Position numbers and translations under genes: made by a program. A DNA stretch of 64,000 nucleotides from the NCBI GenBank assembly GCA_964576925.1, contig CAZNWJ010000013.1, forward strand, positions 1-64,000, written 5' to 3'. This document shows positions 8,279-16,711 of the stretch, in pieces (within the stretch, counting starts at the first letter, position 1; every line of letters starts with the position of its first letter). This DNA is from JADJGC01 sp964576925 (GTDB lineage Bacteria > Zixibacteria > MSB-5A5 > CAIYYT01). The notes below the pieces were generated by a model. The model was not told where the DNA came from, did no database searches, and saw nothing but the letters and a program-made list of their open reading frames with translations.

Positions 8279-9700
8279 ATGCAAACACTGATTGACACTT
8301 CGACAGCTTACTACGGTGCGGGTCCCGGCTTCGCCCGCCGCCAGCTCAAGATTACCGACGGGCCGTATAGCGGGCGCAAAATCGTGATTTACAACTCCGG
8401 GCCGAACACGATCAAGTTCAGTTATGCCGATGCGCCATATACTTCCTGGTCGACGCCGGAAGTCGTCAGCACGGCAGCGGCAGACTATCCGGCCGACGCT
8501 TGTATCGACGCGCAGGGTAATGTCTATCTTGTCTACACGGCACAGACCTCGCTCAATTTGGTATTTCGCAAGCTCAGCTTCGGAGCCGGCAGTTGGAGTT
8601 TAGGGAGCGAGGTGGCGGTCTACGACGACAAGGACAACTTCTTCCCGTCGATCACGCGCGATGCCGTCGGGCGTCTGCACGTCGTGTGGACATGTTATGA
8701 TTCCGGTACCGGCCTGCAAACGCTGCGCCATAAGCGCTCGACGTCTGACGGCGCTGCGTGGGGCAGCGGCTCATCAGATCCCGGCACAGCCCTGACGACG
8801 GGTGCTGTGGCTTGTTACGGCCGGATCGTTTATCTCGCCTCGGCATGCTATTGCATTTACACCGACGGGGGCACCAAGCTGGCGACGCGGCGGTTGCTCG
8901 AAGGGGGCATGAGTTTCGAAGCTGAGATCATCCTCTACCAGGGTGTGTTCCTGGGCGAGCGACTTTGCGTTGCCGTCGGCGAGCCGGCGGCGCTGATCGG
9001 CGTCGCCTTCGAAGCGCTGTACAAGCTCTGGTATATCGAATTCGACGGCAAGAACTGGAGCGGCGTCTTTGAGATCGCCAGTGCGCCGGCGACGGCACCG
9101 CTGCTGTTGTTCAATGGCGCGATTCCGTGCGTGATGTATGGCTTCGATCTTGGCAGCGGTCAGATCGAAGTGCGCTATCGCTACAAGAACGGCACCGGCT
9201 TTGATCCGGAGAGTTCGCTGTCACCCGAGTTGAAGCGATTCGAGTGGGTGTACACCTATGACGATTCGGCAGCGCAGAAGTACTGGGGTCGCGAATTGGA
9301 AGCCGCCAGCGCGACGGCGGCGGATGTGTTTCACCCGACTTCAGGGAAGTTGGTTGAAGTCACCAACGATGCGGTCTACCTTGGCGCTGCCGGACCGTTT
9401 GCGGAAGCGAACTTCATTCTCTCGACAGCGGGTGTCGGCGGCACCGTGACGTGGCAGTACTTCGATGGTACGAGCTGGCGCGATTTCACGCCGTCGTCCG
9501 GGGCTTATCATTTCGATGCCGCTGCGCGCCGCGTGCATTTCTGGGCTGATAGCGCCGCCGTACCGGGCGATTGGCAGAAGAGCACGATTCAATTGCACTC
9601 GGCGTACTGGTTGCGGGCGGTCGTGACGTCGCCGTTTACCACGCCGCCGGTCGGCTCGCAGATCACGCCGCTGCCACAACTCAACTATCTGAGTCATTGA
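8279..9700 (+). CDS. Fibre-like protein, propeller plus wedge-like domain
   Basis: 473 residues. The first 320 residues consist of repeats resembling sialidase/BNR propeller blades ('GNVYLVYTAQT', 'GRLHVVWTCYD'), with Asp-box-like turns. The last 130 residues ('VTWQYFDGTSWRDF...HSAYWLRAVV') resemble a domain found in phage tail and baseplate proteins. No sialidase catalytic Arg triad was confirmed. Most likely an adsorption or head/tail fibre structural protein. Confidence 0.5.
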   Translation: MQTLIDTSTAYYGAGPGFARRQLKITDGPYSGRKIVIYNSGPNTIKFSYADAPYTSWSTPEVVSTAAADYPADACIDAQGNVYLVYTAQTSLNLVFRKLSFGAGSWSLGSEVAVYDDKDNFFPSITRDAVGRLHVVWTCYDSGTGLQTLRHKRSTSDGAAWGSGSSDPGTALTTGAVACYGRIVYLASACYCIYTDGGTKLATRRLLEGGMSFEAEIILYQGVFLGERLCVAVGEPAALIGVAFEALYKLWYIEFDGKNWSGVFEIASAPATAPLLLFNGAIPCVMYGFDLGSGQIEVRYRYKNGTGFDPESSLSPELKRFEWVYTYDDSAAQKYWGRELEAASATAADVFHPTSGKLVEVTNDAVYLGAAGPFAEANFILSTAGVGGTVTWQYFDGTSWRDFTPSSGAYHFDAAARRVHFWADSAAVPGDWQKSTIQLHSAYWLRAVVTSPFTTPPVGSQITPLPQLNYLSH

Positions 9701-9717
9701 GAAAGGGAAGGCAGGAT

Positions 9718-10548
9718 ATGCCATTCACCGACATTACCACAGTCCGGAAGCACCTTTACGAAGACGCCTCCGCCCAGGATTCGTTCAGGGACGCGGCGAT
9801 CCAACTGGTCGGCGTGGAGCCGTCTGCGTTGATGCACGGCAATATTCGCGCCGAGAGCGTCGTCGTGAAAGGGAAGGAACTGGGCGCACCGCAATTCGCT
9901 GCGTTGACACTCGCCGACGCGCCGGCGTCGCTCGGACAATCGCAAGTGATCCCGGACAGCGTCGTAGTTGCGCGCGACAATTCATTAGGGAAGATCTACA
10001 CCGAGAATGTCGATTATCACGTTGATTATCGCAGCGGGCTGATGCAACGGCTGGAATCGGGCAGTATCCTCTCCGGCGCTTGCATTGCCGTCTGGTTCTA
10101 CGCCTACCGCATTCACTCAGAGGGAGTCGACTTCTACGTGGACTACGAGCAGGGCACTTTGCGGCGCAGCGGTGGCAGCGCAATCGAGGATGGGCAGACG
10201 GTGTTCGTCGATTACGAGACCTCGGGGCCGCTTCTCACCGACGATCAGATCAGCAACGCCATTGTGGAGGCTGACGACCGTCTTCGCGGGATGATTGATT
10301 CGGCCTACCACGAATCAACCGACCAGGCGCTGGTGACGGCGGAGACCTATCTGACCATGAGCATACTCTGTCGAATTAAGGCGGTTGCTGGACTTCAGGC
10401 GGGACAAGCCGGCAGCGGAACGGCACGCTCATGGCAGGAACTCGCAGACAAGTACGAAAGAGATGCCTTTCAGATCGCTGCGCGATTTCGCGTGGTCGTT
10501 GCGGGATTCGCCGGTCCGGTCGGCGTTAAAGGAGGCGGCACGCAATGA
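9718..10548 (+). CDS. Phage structural protein with VDY repeats
   Basis: 276 residues. Start at 9718 follows GGGAAGGCAGG. The middle third contains three related beta segments built on V-D-Y-x-x-G (VDYHVDYRSG, VDFYVDYEQG, VFVDYETSG), a pattern common in phage virion proteins. The C-terminal ~100 residues are helical. Its order after the capsid gene suggests a head-completion or connector protein. No exact family recognised. It ends in an ATGA overlap with the next gene. Confidence 0.5.
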   Translation: MPFTDITTVRKHLYEDASAQDSFRDAAIQLVGVEPSALMHGNIRAESVVVKGKELGAPQFAALTLADAPASLGQSQVIPDSVVVARDNSLGKIYTENVDYHVDYRSGLMQRLESGSILSGACIAVWFYAYRIHSEGVDFYVDYEQGTLRRSGGSAIEDGQTVFVDYETSGPLLTDDQISNAIVEADDRLRGMIDSAYHESTDQALVTAETYLTMSILCRIKAVAGLQAGQAGSGTARSWQELADKYERDAFQIAARFRVVVAGFAGPVGVKGGGTQ

Positions 10549-10916
10549 ATCCGACTTTGAGTTTTCTGCTCGGTAAACGAATGTGGTGGGTGCCGGGGGT
10601 AGCAGTCTGGGGACAGATCGCCGACTTTGAGCCGGAGATCTTGTTGACTCAAACCGATGGTGCGGTCAAGCGCATTGTCCATGGCAAATTTGCGATTGGC
10701 GGCTCGGCGCAGTCGGTGCGTTACAGCGACCTAATCGACAATCGGGGCAACGCGTTGCCGGAGACACTTACCAATCCGCGTGTGATCCCGCTCGCCAAGG
10801 GTGATTTGGGGGCTATCGTGCACGGGCGCGAGACAGCCGAGTCATTCTTTCTGGCCAAGTCGCGAGCCAGCGACCAGTTGGCGGTGGTCGACCTGCTGAT
10901 TATGGAAATGGGGTAA
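10545..10916 (+). CDS. Hypothetical phage protein
   Basis: 123 residues, coupled by ATGA overlap to the preceding gene. Mixed alpha/beta composition with no signal peptide, transmembrane helix or Cys. Its position would suit a head-closure or minor virion protein, but nothing in the sequence identifies it. Confidence 0.5.
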   Translation: MNPTLSFLLGKRMWWVPGVAVWGQIADFEPEILLTQTDGAVKRIVHGKFAIGGSAQSVRYSDLIDNRGNALPETLTNPRVIPLAKGDLGAIVHGRETAESFFLAKSRASDQLAVVDLLIMEMG

Positions 10917-10918
10917 TA

Positions 10919-11083
10919 ATGCTAAAGCAGATTCAGGCGGCAGTTTGCCCGCACTGCGGACTGGTATTTATCACGGATGGGGCGCGCGCGAGCTGTACCT
11001 GCCCCTCGTGCGAGCATCGCTTCACGCTTCGATGCGAGTCACTTCTCGAAGCGCAACTCGAACACGAGGAGGACGATGAGTGA
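10919..11083 (+). CDS. Mini zinc-ribbon protein
   Basis: 54 residues starting two bases after the previous stop. It carries CPHC near residue 10-13 and CTCPSC about 16 residues later, the two knuckles of a zinc ribbon, then an acidic C-terminal tail (EHEEDDE). Such mini ribbons are common near phage structural or regulatory genes. The last codons overlap the start of the next gene (11076), suggesting coupled translation. Confidence 0.65.
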   Translation: MLKQIQAAVCPHCGLVFITDGARASCTCPSCEHRFTLRCESLLEAQLEHEEDDE

Positions 11084-11309
11084 CACAAAACGCCGCCGAC
11101 GGCGGACCGATCTGGAGATCCTCGAGGAAATCCAGGAGAAGATAGTCGAAGAGCTGCGCAACAAAGAGATCAACCCGCGCGTCGGCGACCTGCTGAAGGC
11201 CCTGGAATTGAAACTGAAGCTCAAGTTGTCAGAGAGTCAGAAGGAGAAGATCTGGGAATTGATTAACCAACTTCGCGGTGAAGAGCTAGCCGATGATGAG
11301 TCAGAGTAG
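11076..11309 (+). CDS. Small basic helical phage protein
   Basis: 77 residues with a very basic N-terminus (KRRRRR) followed by helices rich in Glu, Lys and Leu. GAGGAGG sits just upstream. It could be a small DNA-binding protein, and the small terminase subunit, otherwise missing from this module, is one possibility, but length and sequence do not prove it. Last gene of the phage-like operon; 220 bases of repeat-bearing spacer follow. Confidence 0.5.
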   Translation: MSDTKRRRRRTDLEILEEIQEKIVEELRNKEINPRVGDLLKALELKLKLKLSESQKEKIWELINQLRGEELADDESE

Positions 11310-11370
11310 GCAGTGCAAGACTAATCGTGACTGATGAAAAAGCTCTCCGGACCGTGATCTGACAAGACAA

Positions 11371-11396
11371 CCCCCTTGCCCCCTTTGTTAAGGGGG
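11371..11396. repeat. CCCCCTT/AAGGGGG palindromic repeat
   Basis: CCCCCTT (11371-11377) pairs with AAGGGGG (11390-11396) around a C-rich centre. A close relative is at about 17030-17055, and similar short palindromes are common in metagenome-assembled genomes. It lies between the phage module and the convergent pgsA-like gene. Confidence 0.6.
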
Positions 11397-11532
11397 ATTA
11401 ACGAGCTCTCAGAAAGTCGTTCGTGCGTGACAGATTCTCCCCCAACAAAGGGAGCGGTTTCAGCCTTCGACGTAGGAGGAGACGGAAACCGAGGGGTGTT
11501 GTTTCGTTGGCACCGCACTTCCTCAGCAGTCC

Positions 11533-12075
11533 TTAACCGGGCGGGCGCGTTGGCGCGGAAACGAGGCGCATCAGGTAGAAGACAAGAGAAATCGGTGTCA
11601 TGCCGACGGCGAGTGAGAGCAGTAGCAGGCGTAAAGCCGGATAAGGCATCAGATAGGAGAGGATCAGCAAGGTCCAGACCAGAGCGGTCAACTTGCCGAA
11701 GAGATTCGAGGTCGGGATCGGCTTGCGCAGTTTCACGGCGATAATGCCGCCGAGGAGGATCAGCAGGTCGCGGCCGACGATCAGTCCGACAGCCCACCAG
11801 GGGAAGTCGCGATAGACTGCGAGGGCAATAACGAGAATCGCGACGGCGATTTTGTCTGACAGCGGATCGAGCAGCTTACCCAGTTCGCTGACCTGATTGA
11901 GCTTGCGCGCGAGGACGCCGTCGAGGACATCGGTAACGATGCCCAGGGCGACCAGTGCGAGGGCAGCGCCGTTGTAGCCTTGCGCGATACAGTAAACCGG
12001 CAACGGCATCAAGAGCAGCCGGAATAGGGAGAGTAAGTTGGGAATGAGCAGGAAGTCGCGGGCACGGATATTCAT
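11533..12075 (-). CDS. pgsA: CDP-alcohol phosphatidyltransferase, PgsA-like
   Basis: Integral membrane enzyme, probably CDP-diacylglycerol--glycerol-3-phosphate 3-phosphatidyltransferase, first committed step to phosphatidylglycerol. 180 residues, the usual size. The family signature D-x2-D-G-x2-A-R-x8-G-x3-D-x3-D is complete: D49, D52, G53, A56, R57, G66, D70, D74. About six hydrophobic helices. The ATG at 12075 gives the standard N-terminus (NIRARDFLLIPN); upstream in-frame codons belong to the repeat array. The motif proves the superfamily; glycerol-3-phosphate as acceptor is inferred from size and similarity. Confidence 0.85.
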   Translation of the reverse strand: MNIRARDFLLIPNLLSLFRLLLMPLPVYCIAQGYNGAALALVALGIVTDVLDGVLARKLNQVSELGKLLDPLSDKIAVAILVIALAVYRDFPWWAVGLIVGRDLLILLGGIIAVKLRKPIPTSNLFGKLTALVWTLLILSYLMPYPALRLLLLSLAVGMTPISLVFYLMRLVSAPTRPPG

Positions 12076-12130
12076 CTCGGGAAGTATGAGATGTTGTGGA
12101 GGCGGTGTCAAGAAGGTAACAGGGAACACT

Positions 12131-12897
12131 GGCGTCAGGTCGCCCGGCTCGGCGCGCAAGGTTGATTCGTTTGTTGGAGGAACGATGCGCCTCGACGGAA
12201 GACCTGACGCAACGGTGATGGGGATTGCCTGTGCACGCGTAGGGGCTGGGTTTGCCTGCCCGGATGACTGGCGTCAGGTCGCCCGGCTCGGCGCGCAAGG
12301 TTGATTCGTTTGTTGGAGGAACGATGCGCCTCGACGGAAGACCTGACGCAACGGTGATGGGGATTGCCTGTGCACGCGTAGGGGCTGGGTTTGCCTGCCC
12401 GGATGACTGGCGTCAGGTCGCCCGGCTCGGCGCGCAAGGTTGATTCGTTTGTTGGAGGAANNNNNNNNNNNNNNNNNNNNNNNNNNNNNNNNNNNNNNNN
12501 NNNNNNNNNNNNNNNNNNNNNNNNNNNNNNNNNNNNNNNNNNNNNNNNNNNNNNNNNNNNAACGGTGATGGGGATTGCCTGTGCACGCGTAGGGGCTGGG
12601 TTTGCCTGCCCGGATAAGTGGCGTCAGGTCGCGCGTCTCGGCGCGCGAGGTCGATTCGTTTGTTGGAGGAACGTTGCGCCTCGACGGAAGACCTGACGCA
12701 ACGGTGATGGGGATTGCCTGTGCACGCGTAGGGGCTGGGTTTGCCTGCCCGGATAAGTGGCGTCAGGTCGCGCGTCTCGGCGCGCGAGGTCGATTCGTTT
12801 GTTGGAGGAACGTTGCGCCTCGACGGAAGACCTGACGCAACGGTGATGAGGATTGCCTGTGCACGCTTAGGGGCTGGGTTTGCCTGCCCGGATGAAA
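12131..12897. repeat. 139-bp tandem repeat array
   Basis: Units start (GGCGTCAGG) at 12131, 12270, 12409, 12620 and 12759, exactly 139 bases apart on each side of the gap. Each unit has GCGTCAGGTC near its left end and the reverse complement GACCTGACGC 69 bases further on, then a stretch ending in GTAGGGGCTGGGTTTGCC. Two variants exist: units before the gap (GCCCGGCTCGG) and after it (GCGCGTCTCGG). An inverted, diverged copy of the right part lies at about 12910-12942. Reading frames through the units are by-products of the 139-bp period and not genes. Confidence 0.95.
12461..12560. other. Assembly gap (100 N)
   Basis: Exactly 100 undetermined bases inside the tandem array. The phase of the repeat does not match across it (12409 to 12620 is 211, not a multiple of 139), so the gap length is a placeholder and the true number of units is unknown. 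Confidence 0.98.
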
Positions 12898-12966
12898 GGG
12901 GTTCAGTCATATGCGGGTAGGCAGACCCAACCCCTACGGAGTTGACAGCTGAATGTGCGCGAGATT

Positions 12967-15162
12967 TTACGGGCAGGGGGGCGGGCCGCCGCCGAATATA
13001 TAGGTGATCAGATACACCGGATCGGAGACGGAGAGCAGGCCGTTGCAGTCGGCATCACCATGAGTGGTGGTGAGCGGGGGCGGGCCGCCGCCAAAGATGT
13101 AGGTGATCAGGTAAACGGCGTCGGAGATCGTGATCAGCGAGTTGTTGTCGGCATCGCCATGCTTGGCCGGATGGATGCAGTCATACTTGGCGACCCAGTA
13201 ATTGTCTGCTACCGTGTTGTTGCCGTCGAGCGCACGGGCACGAATCAGGTACAATAAGTCTTCCTGAAAATATTGTGGCGGCAACAAGCCCCAGAATCCG
13301 TCGACAAAGGTGAAATCGGTCCAGAAGGTGGTGTAGGTAAGCGTCTCTTGTTTCGGGTAGAGCGCGATTCCCAGCGGAACAGTGTACTTGCGATTGTTGG
13401 GCAAATAACCGAGCACCAAAGAGTCACCTTTGGTCATCAGGAATGATTCACGCAGCAATCCGCCGACCGGGTCGTAGTAGGAGACGACCAGACTCTCGGC
13501 GCTGGAAGCTGCGAAGTTGACCTTCTGTGCAGCCAGCCAATTACCGAAGGGACCGTCGACCGCGAGCATGATGGTCGCCTGCCGCCCCATGTAGGCGTGG
13601 CGAAACCAGGCAGCATCGGGGCGACGCTTGACATCGACGACAAAGCGATTTCCGTGACTCGCGATATATTGCTGCAGCGCGTCGACAAGATTGTCGTCCT
13701 GCGTGCCGAGGTTTTCCCGCGTCATCAAGAGTTCGGCGAAGCGCTCAACGACTTGCGTGACGGTCTGGAAAGTCGAGCCCTCCGCCATCAGTTCGATATA
13801 GCCCTTGTCAAACCAATGCTTCATGAACGAGCCGAGCACGGCGGGCGCGACGTAGTACTCGCCGAATTCGCCATTGTAGTTGTGATTGCCGTCGGTCGTC
13901 ACACCGTTAACATCGCCGTAGTCGTTACGCCGGAGCAGTTGTAGCGTGCGCTCCTCAAAGGGTGGCAGATAACGGAAACCGAAAGTGACGGCAGTCGGAT
14001 TTTCGTCGGCGATAGCCACGTGCACCGTTTCGGCGCCGCAAACCGACATCAAGTCGGAGCGGCTGGTGAACATCGGTGTCAGCGGCTGTTTGTCGAGGTA
14101 AACGGTAATTGTGTCAGACACGAAGGTCGAATCGAAGTCGGCGACGGAAACGCGCATCAGGTAGTTGCCTTCGCTCAATCCAAAGGGATCCCACGTTACA
14201 GTCCAGCCATCCCCCGCTAGCGAAGGTGTCACGCCGTCGCGCTTGGCGACAGAACCGTCAAAGTCAGAGTTGATTTCGTACCAGACCCCGGATTTCAGGT
14301 AGTCGAACTTGGCGCTCATAAACTCGAAGAGATCGTTGCGATCGGCGACCCAGAGTTGTTTGCCGGGGAACGTGACACCGGAATCAACCGGCAGGACGAA
14401 GCGCGGCTTGGGCAGCGTTCCGGCTTTGGAGTAGCCCACAGAATAGAGATGAATCGAGCCGGGGAAATTGTAGTAGTCGTTATCGGTCAGATCGGTGAGG
14501 CCTTCGCCCCATTCGTTGTAGTTGATGCAGATGTAGGGGATGCTGTCGATCGCAATGCCAGGAACGAACTGCGTCATATCGCCGCCATAGTAGATACAGG
14601 CGAAATACGGGCCATAAACCGGGACCGGCTCAGCCAGTGCGATGGCAATCGAGTAGACGCCGGCGCCGGGGATTTCGATCGGGAATTCGTCTTCGAGGTA
14701 GATCAATTCGCCGGGAACGGGACAGAGCGGCGAGGAAAATAACGGGTCAACCTCGGCGAGGAAGACCTGCATGTACATCGTGCCGGGGTAATTCAACACC
14801 AGCGTCATGCCGATGTGCGTGACGACGTAGGGATAGGTCGTATCGCAGGAAACCTTCGGGAAGCGCAAATCCTGATAGGCATAATAGATTTCATCGCCGG
14901 CGAGCCAGTCGTAGAGCGCATAGAGCGGCTCATCGACGTAGACCGTGCAGTCAACGGCGTCGTCGAAACCGGCGCGCAATTCGGCCACCGACAACGGTGT
15001 TGCCGTGCCGAGCGGCTCGATGCGGAAGGTCTTGCTCTTCTGCTGCTCAGTGGCGCTCTCGCGCAGGCGTTTGCCGAAATCCGGGGCCTTGAGCGCGGCG
15101 GCAGCAGGATCATAAAGGCAGAGAGCGATTGCCGCAGCCAGCAACAGGGTAATGCGCTTCAT
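12967..15162 (-). CDS. Secreted protein with dockerin-like tail
   Basis: 731 residues from the ATG at 15162 (a TTG six codons upstream is less likely). An N-terminal signal peptide (ITLLLAAAIALCLYDPAAAA) leads into a long region of unrecognised beta-rich domains with many aromatic residues. The C-terminus has two copies of a Ca-binding dockerin-like repeat (GDADNNSLITISD and GDADCNGLLSVSD, each followed by VYLITYIFGGGPPP). In this lineage the tail occurs on many secreted proteins and is thought to serve attachment or sorting. No cohesin is visible in the window. Substrate or function unknown. Confidence 0.75.
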   Translation of the reverse strand: MKRITLLLAAAIALCLYDPAAAALKAPDFGKRLRESATEQQKSKTFRIEPLGTATPLSVAELRAGFDDAVDCTVYVDEPLYALYDWLAGDEIYYAYQDLRFPKVSCDTTYPYVVTHIGMTLVLNYPGTMYMQVFLAEVDPLFSSPLCPVPGELIYLEDEFPIEIPGAGVYSIAIALAEPVPVYGPYFACIYYGGDMTQFVPGIAIDSIPYICINYNEWGEGLTDLTDNDYYNFPGSIHLYSVGYSKAGTLPKPRFVLPVDSGVTFPGKQLWVADRNDLFEFMSAKFDYLKSGVWYEINSDFDGSVAKRDGVTPSLAGDGWTVTWDPFGLSEGNYLMRVSVADFDSTFVSDTITVYLDKQPLTPMFTSRSDLMSVCGAETVHVAIADENPTAVTFGFRYLPPFEERTLQLLRRNDYGDVNGVTTDGNHNYNGEFGEYYVAPAVLGSFMKHWFDKGYIELMAEGSTFQTVTQVVERFAELLMTRENLGTQDDNLVDALQQYIASHGNRFVVDVKRRPDAAWFRHAYMGRQATIMLAVDGPFGNWLAAQKVNFAASSAESLVVSYYDPVGGLLRESFLMTKGDSLVLGYLPNNRKYTVPLGIALYPKQETLTYTTFWTDFTFVDGFWGLLPPQYFQEDLLYLIRARALDGNNTVADNYWVAKYDCIHPAKHGDADNNSLITISDAVYLITYIFGGGPPPLTTTHGDADCNGLLSVSDPVYLITYIFGGGPPPCP

Positions 15163-15480
15163 ATTAATTTGTATCGGCAATGTTGCGGCAAGTTGGAAGT
15201 CACCGGCGGCATCGGTGGCCGCGGGCGACTATGGATTCTCCGCCACATGGTGTGGGAAGTCGCCAACGGTTTTGGCCGGATTTGCGGCTGGAAAAAATCT
15301 GAACAGCTGCGCGGAACTGAATTGCTCACCACGGAAGGGGTAATTTATCAATGACTTGAAGGGCGATGCTAAGTTAGCCCTGCCTAACGTTCATGCATGG
15401 AACAGGATTCGCTTATGAAACACCTGACAGATGAGGTAGCTGGGCTGAGACGAATGCTGAGTAGAGTGAGGAGCAGAGAA
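15163..15480. other. Divergent intergenic region
   Basis: About 320 bases between the dockerin protein (minus) and the lipoprotein (plus), so promoters for both should be here. A nested palindrome around GCTAAGTTAGC (about 15369-15379), flanked by AGGGC and CCT, is a possible operator. The lipoprotein's ribosome-binding site (GAGGAG) closes the region. No gene or RNA recognised. Confidence 0.4.
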
Positions 15481-16104
15481 ATGATGAGCGAAGTGGACAA
15501 TCAGAGGGGCTTGGTAGCGGCCGCGATCATCCTGGCTTGTTGTGCGATCCTGGCGTTATTCGGTTGTTCACAGCAGCCGCTGGCGCCTACTACCGATCAG
15601 GGCGTCAACAAGTTCGCCGACGATCCATTTGGTGATCCGGTTGAAAGCGATACCGTCTTAGTAGCGACGGCCTCGACAAGCCAACTTGTTGGGCCCAGCT
15701 GCGATACTATTCAGCTAAAACTCCAGAATAAGAAGATCAAGTTGTGGATTCCGGATGGGGCCTTGAGCGACACGGTTACCGTCACCGTCACTGGATCTAA
15801 GTATGAGATCGGCAGGACCGAGCTGTTCATCTATGAGTGCGGCCCGAGCGGACTGCAGTTCCAGATTCCGATTGAAATTCAGCAGCCGGTGCCGGTTGAA
15901 TTCAACGACACAGAGATCTCTTTCCTCTACTACGACGAAACCTACAACGATGGCGACGGTCTTGGATGGGAGGAAGTCGATCGCGCAACAGCCACCGGTG
16001 CTGTAGTTAGATTCGATATTCACCACTTTTCCAAGTACGGCATCAGCTACACGCCCGATCCGGTCACGAACGAAGACGGTAACGGGAATCATCAGGAACA
16101 ATAG
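15481..16104 (+). CDS. Lipoprotein with ZU5-like domain
   Basis: 207 residues. The ATG at 15481 is preceded by GTGAGGAGCAGAGAA. Hydrophobic helix then a lipobox-like LFGC, so probably a lipid-anchored exported protein; the helix starts about 12 residues in, a normal signal length. The mature part contains a ZU5-like beta domain: 'WIPDGALSDTVTVTV', 'GPSGLQFQIPIEI', then 'HHFSKYGIS' at the end. Such domains occur in surface and secreted proteins. It appears to be a single-gene unit with a hairpin terminator just downstream. Confidence 0.7.
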   Translation: MMSEVDNQRGLVAAAIILACCAILALFGCSQQPLAPTTDQGVNKFADDPFGDPVESDTVLVATASTSQLVGPSCDTIQLKLQNKKIKLWIPDGALSDTVTVTVTGSKYEIGRTELFIYECGPSGLQFQIPIEIQQPVPVEFNDTEISFLYYDETYNDGDGLGWEEVDRATATGAVVRFDIHHFSKYGISYTPDPVTNEDGNGNHQEQ

Positions 16105-16132
16105 TCCACGCTCGAATCCTTCGCGACTGTCT

Positions 16133-16172
16133 ACGGGAGCGACCGACTGGCCGCTCCCGTTGCACTTTTGTG
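16133..16172 (+). terminator. Probable intrinsic terminator
   Basis: ACGGGAGCG (16133-16141) pairs with CGCTCCCGT (16152-16160) around a 10-base loop, followed by TGCACTTTTG. The T-run is short, so strength is uncertain. It lies 28 bases after the lipoprotein stop. Confidence 0.6.
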
Positions 16173-16343
16173 CCATTGGTGTGCCATTGTCCACTCGTTA
16201 ACCATCCAGAACATCTTTGTAAGTATAGCTTAATGTAATCGCCATAATAATTTGTGCACCAATCGATTATATAGATTTCAAGAGAAACTTCAGCTTTCTT
16301 GATAAGCTCAAACAACTTTTTTCTCCTCAAGCCGTAGAAAACT

Positions 16344-16380
16344 ATTGACGACTGCACAAATGTGCAGTATATTCGTCAAT
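16344..16380 (+). promoter_or_regulatory. Promoter with palindromic spacer operator
   Basis: TTGACG (16345-16350) and TATATT (16368-16373) are separated by exactly 17 bases, a near-consensus sigma-70 promoter. The spacer is itself a perfect inverted repeat (ACTGCAC AAAT GTGCAGT, the last T shared with the -10), and an outer pair ATTGACG/CGTCAAT (16344-16350, 16374-16380) encloses it. A repressor bound here would occlude polymerase directly. The surrounding 180 bases (16190-16375) are conspicuously A+T-rich. Likely target: the Cys-rich mini-protein at 16523. Confidence 0.6.
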
Positions 16381-16522
16381 ACCACGACAAGAAGACGGTT
16401 ACCACGTCGCCGACCAAGGTCGGTCGCCAGCCGCTGCTGTCGGCGGCGACCGGCTCAGGCGGAGCTGAAGAAGAGCGGAAAGAAATGGCAGGCGAAAACG
16501 AAATGAGAGCGAGGAACAAGCG

Positions 16523-16708
16523 ATGGAAGTCCGGGAGATGTCCGAAGTGGAGTGCGCGTGCGGCGGTCTGCTGGTGCACTGCGGCAATAATTATCTTTGT
16601 GCCGACTGTGGGGCTCGTTTCTGCGATGAATGCGGTAGTGATGTGATCAACGAAGGCGGGTGCTATTTCTGCCTCGGTTGCGCGGCCTCGAGCTGCGAGA
16701 TGGGGTAG
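16523..16708 (+). CDS. Ten-cysteine zinc-binding mini-protein
   Basis: 61 residues, ATG at 16523 preceded by GAGGAA. Ten cysteines at 11, 13, 20, 26, 29, 34, 37, 47, 50, 53 and a last at 58 (eleven in total), arranged as paired knuckles. The second half (CDECGSDVINEGGCYFC) closely resembles the C-terminal zinc domain of B12-dependent ribonucleotide reductase NrdJ, where it helps relay electrons. Here the domain stands alone: either a detached mini-protein or a decayed end. Downstream of the palindromic promoter at 16344. Confidence 0.55.
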   Translation: MEVREMSEVECACGGLLVHCGNNYLCADCGARFCDECGSDVINEGGCYFCLGCAASSCEMG

Positions 16709-16711
16709 GAG

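Noticed and set aside
7265..8284. A 339-codon open frame on the minus strand
   Set aside because: It is antisense to the major capsid gene, with a His/Arg/Gln-rich composition typical of shadow frames.
8279..9700. A true sialidase
   Set aside because: Only propeller-like repeats are seen; the catalytic arginines were not confirmed and the C-terminus is virion-like.
12131..12897. CRISPR array
   Set aside because: Units are 139 bp with no separate unique spacers and no cas genes are present.
12135..12910. Repeated open frames beginning with the same peptide
   Set aside because: They are a by-product of the 139-bp repeat period and read into the N gap.
16064..16357. A 97-codon open frame on the minus strand
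   Set aside because: It begins in the A+T-rich promoter region, has no ribosome-binding site and overlaps the end of the lipoprotein gene on the opposite strand.
16362..16646. A 94-codon plus-strand frame after the palindromic promoter
   Set aside because: It starts before the likely transcription start at about 16380, and the better start with a ribosome-binding site is at 16523.
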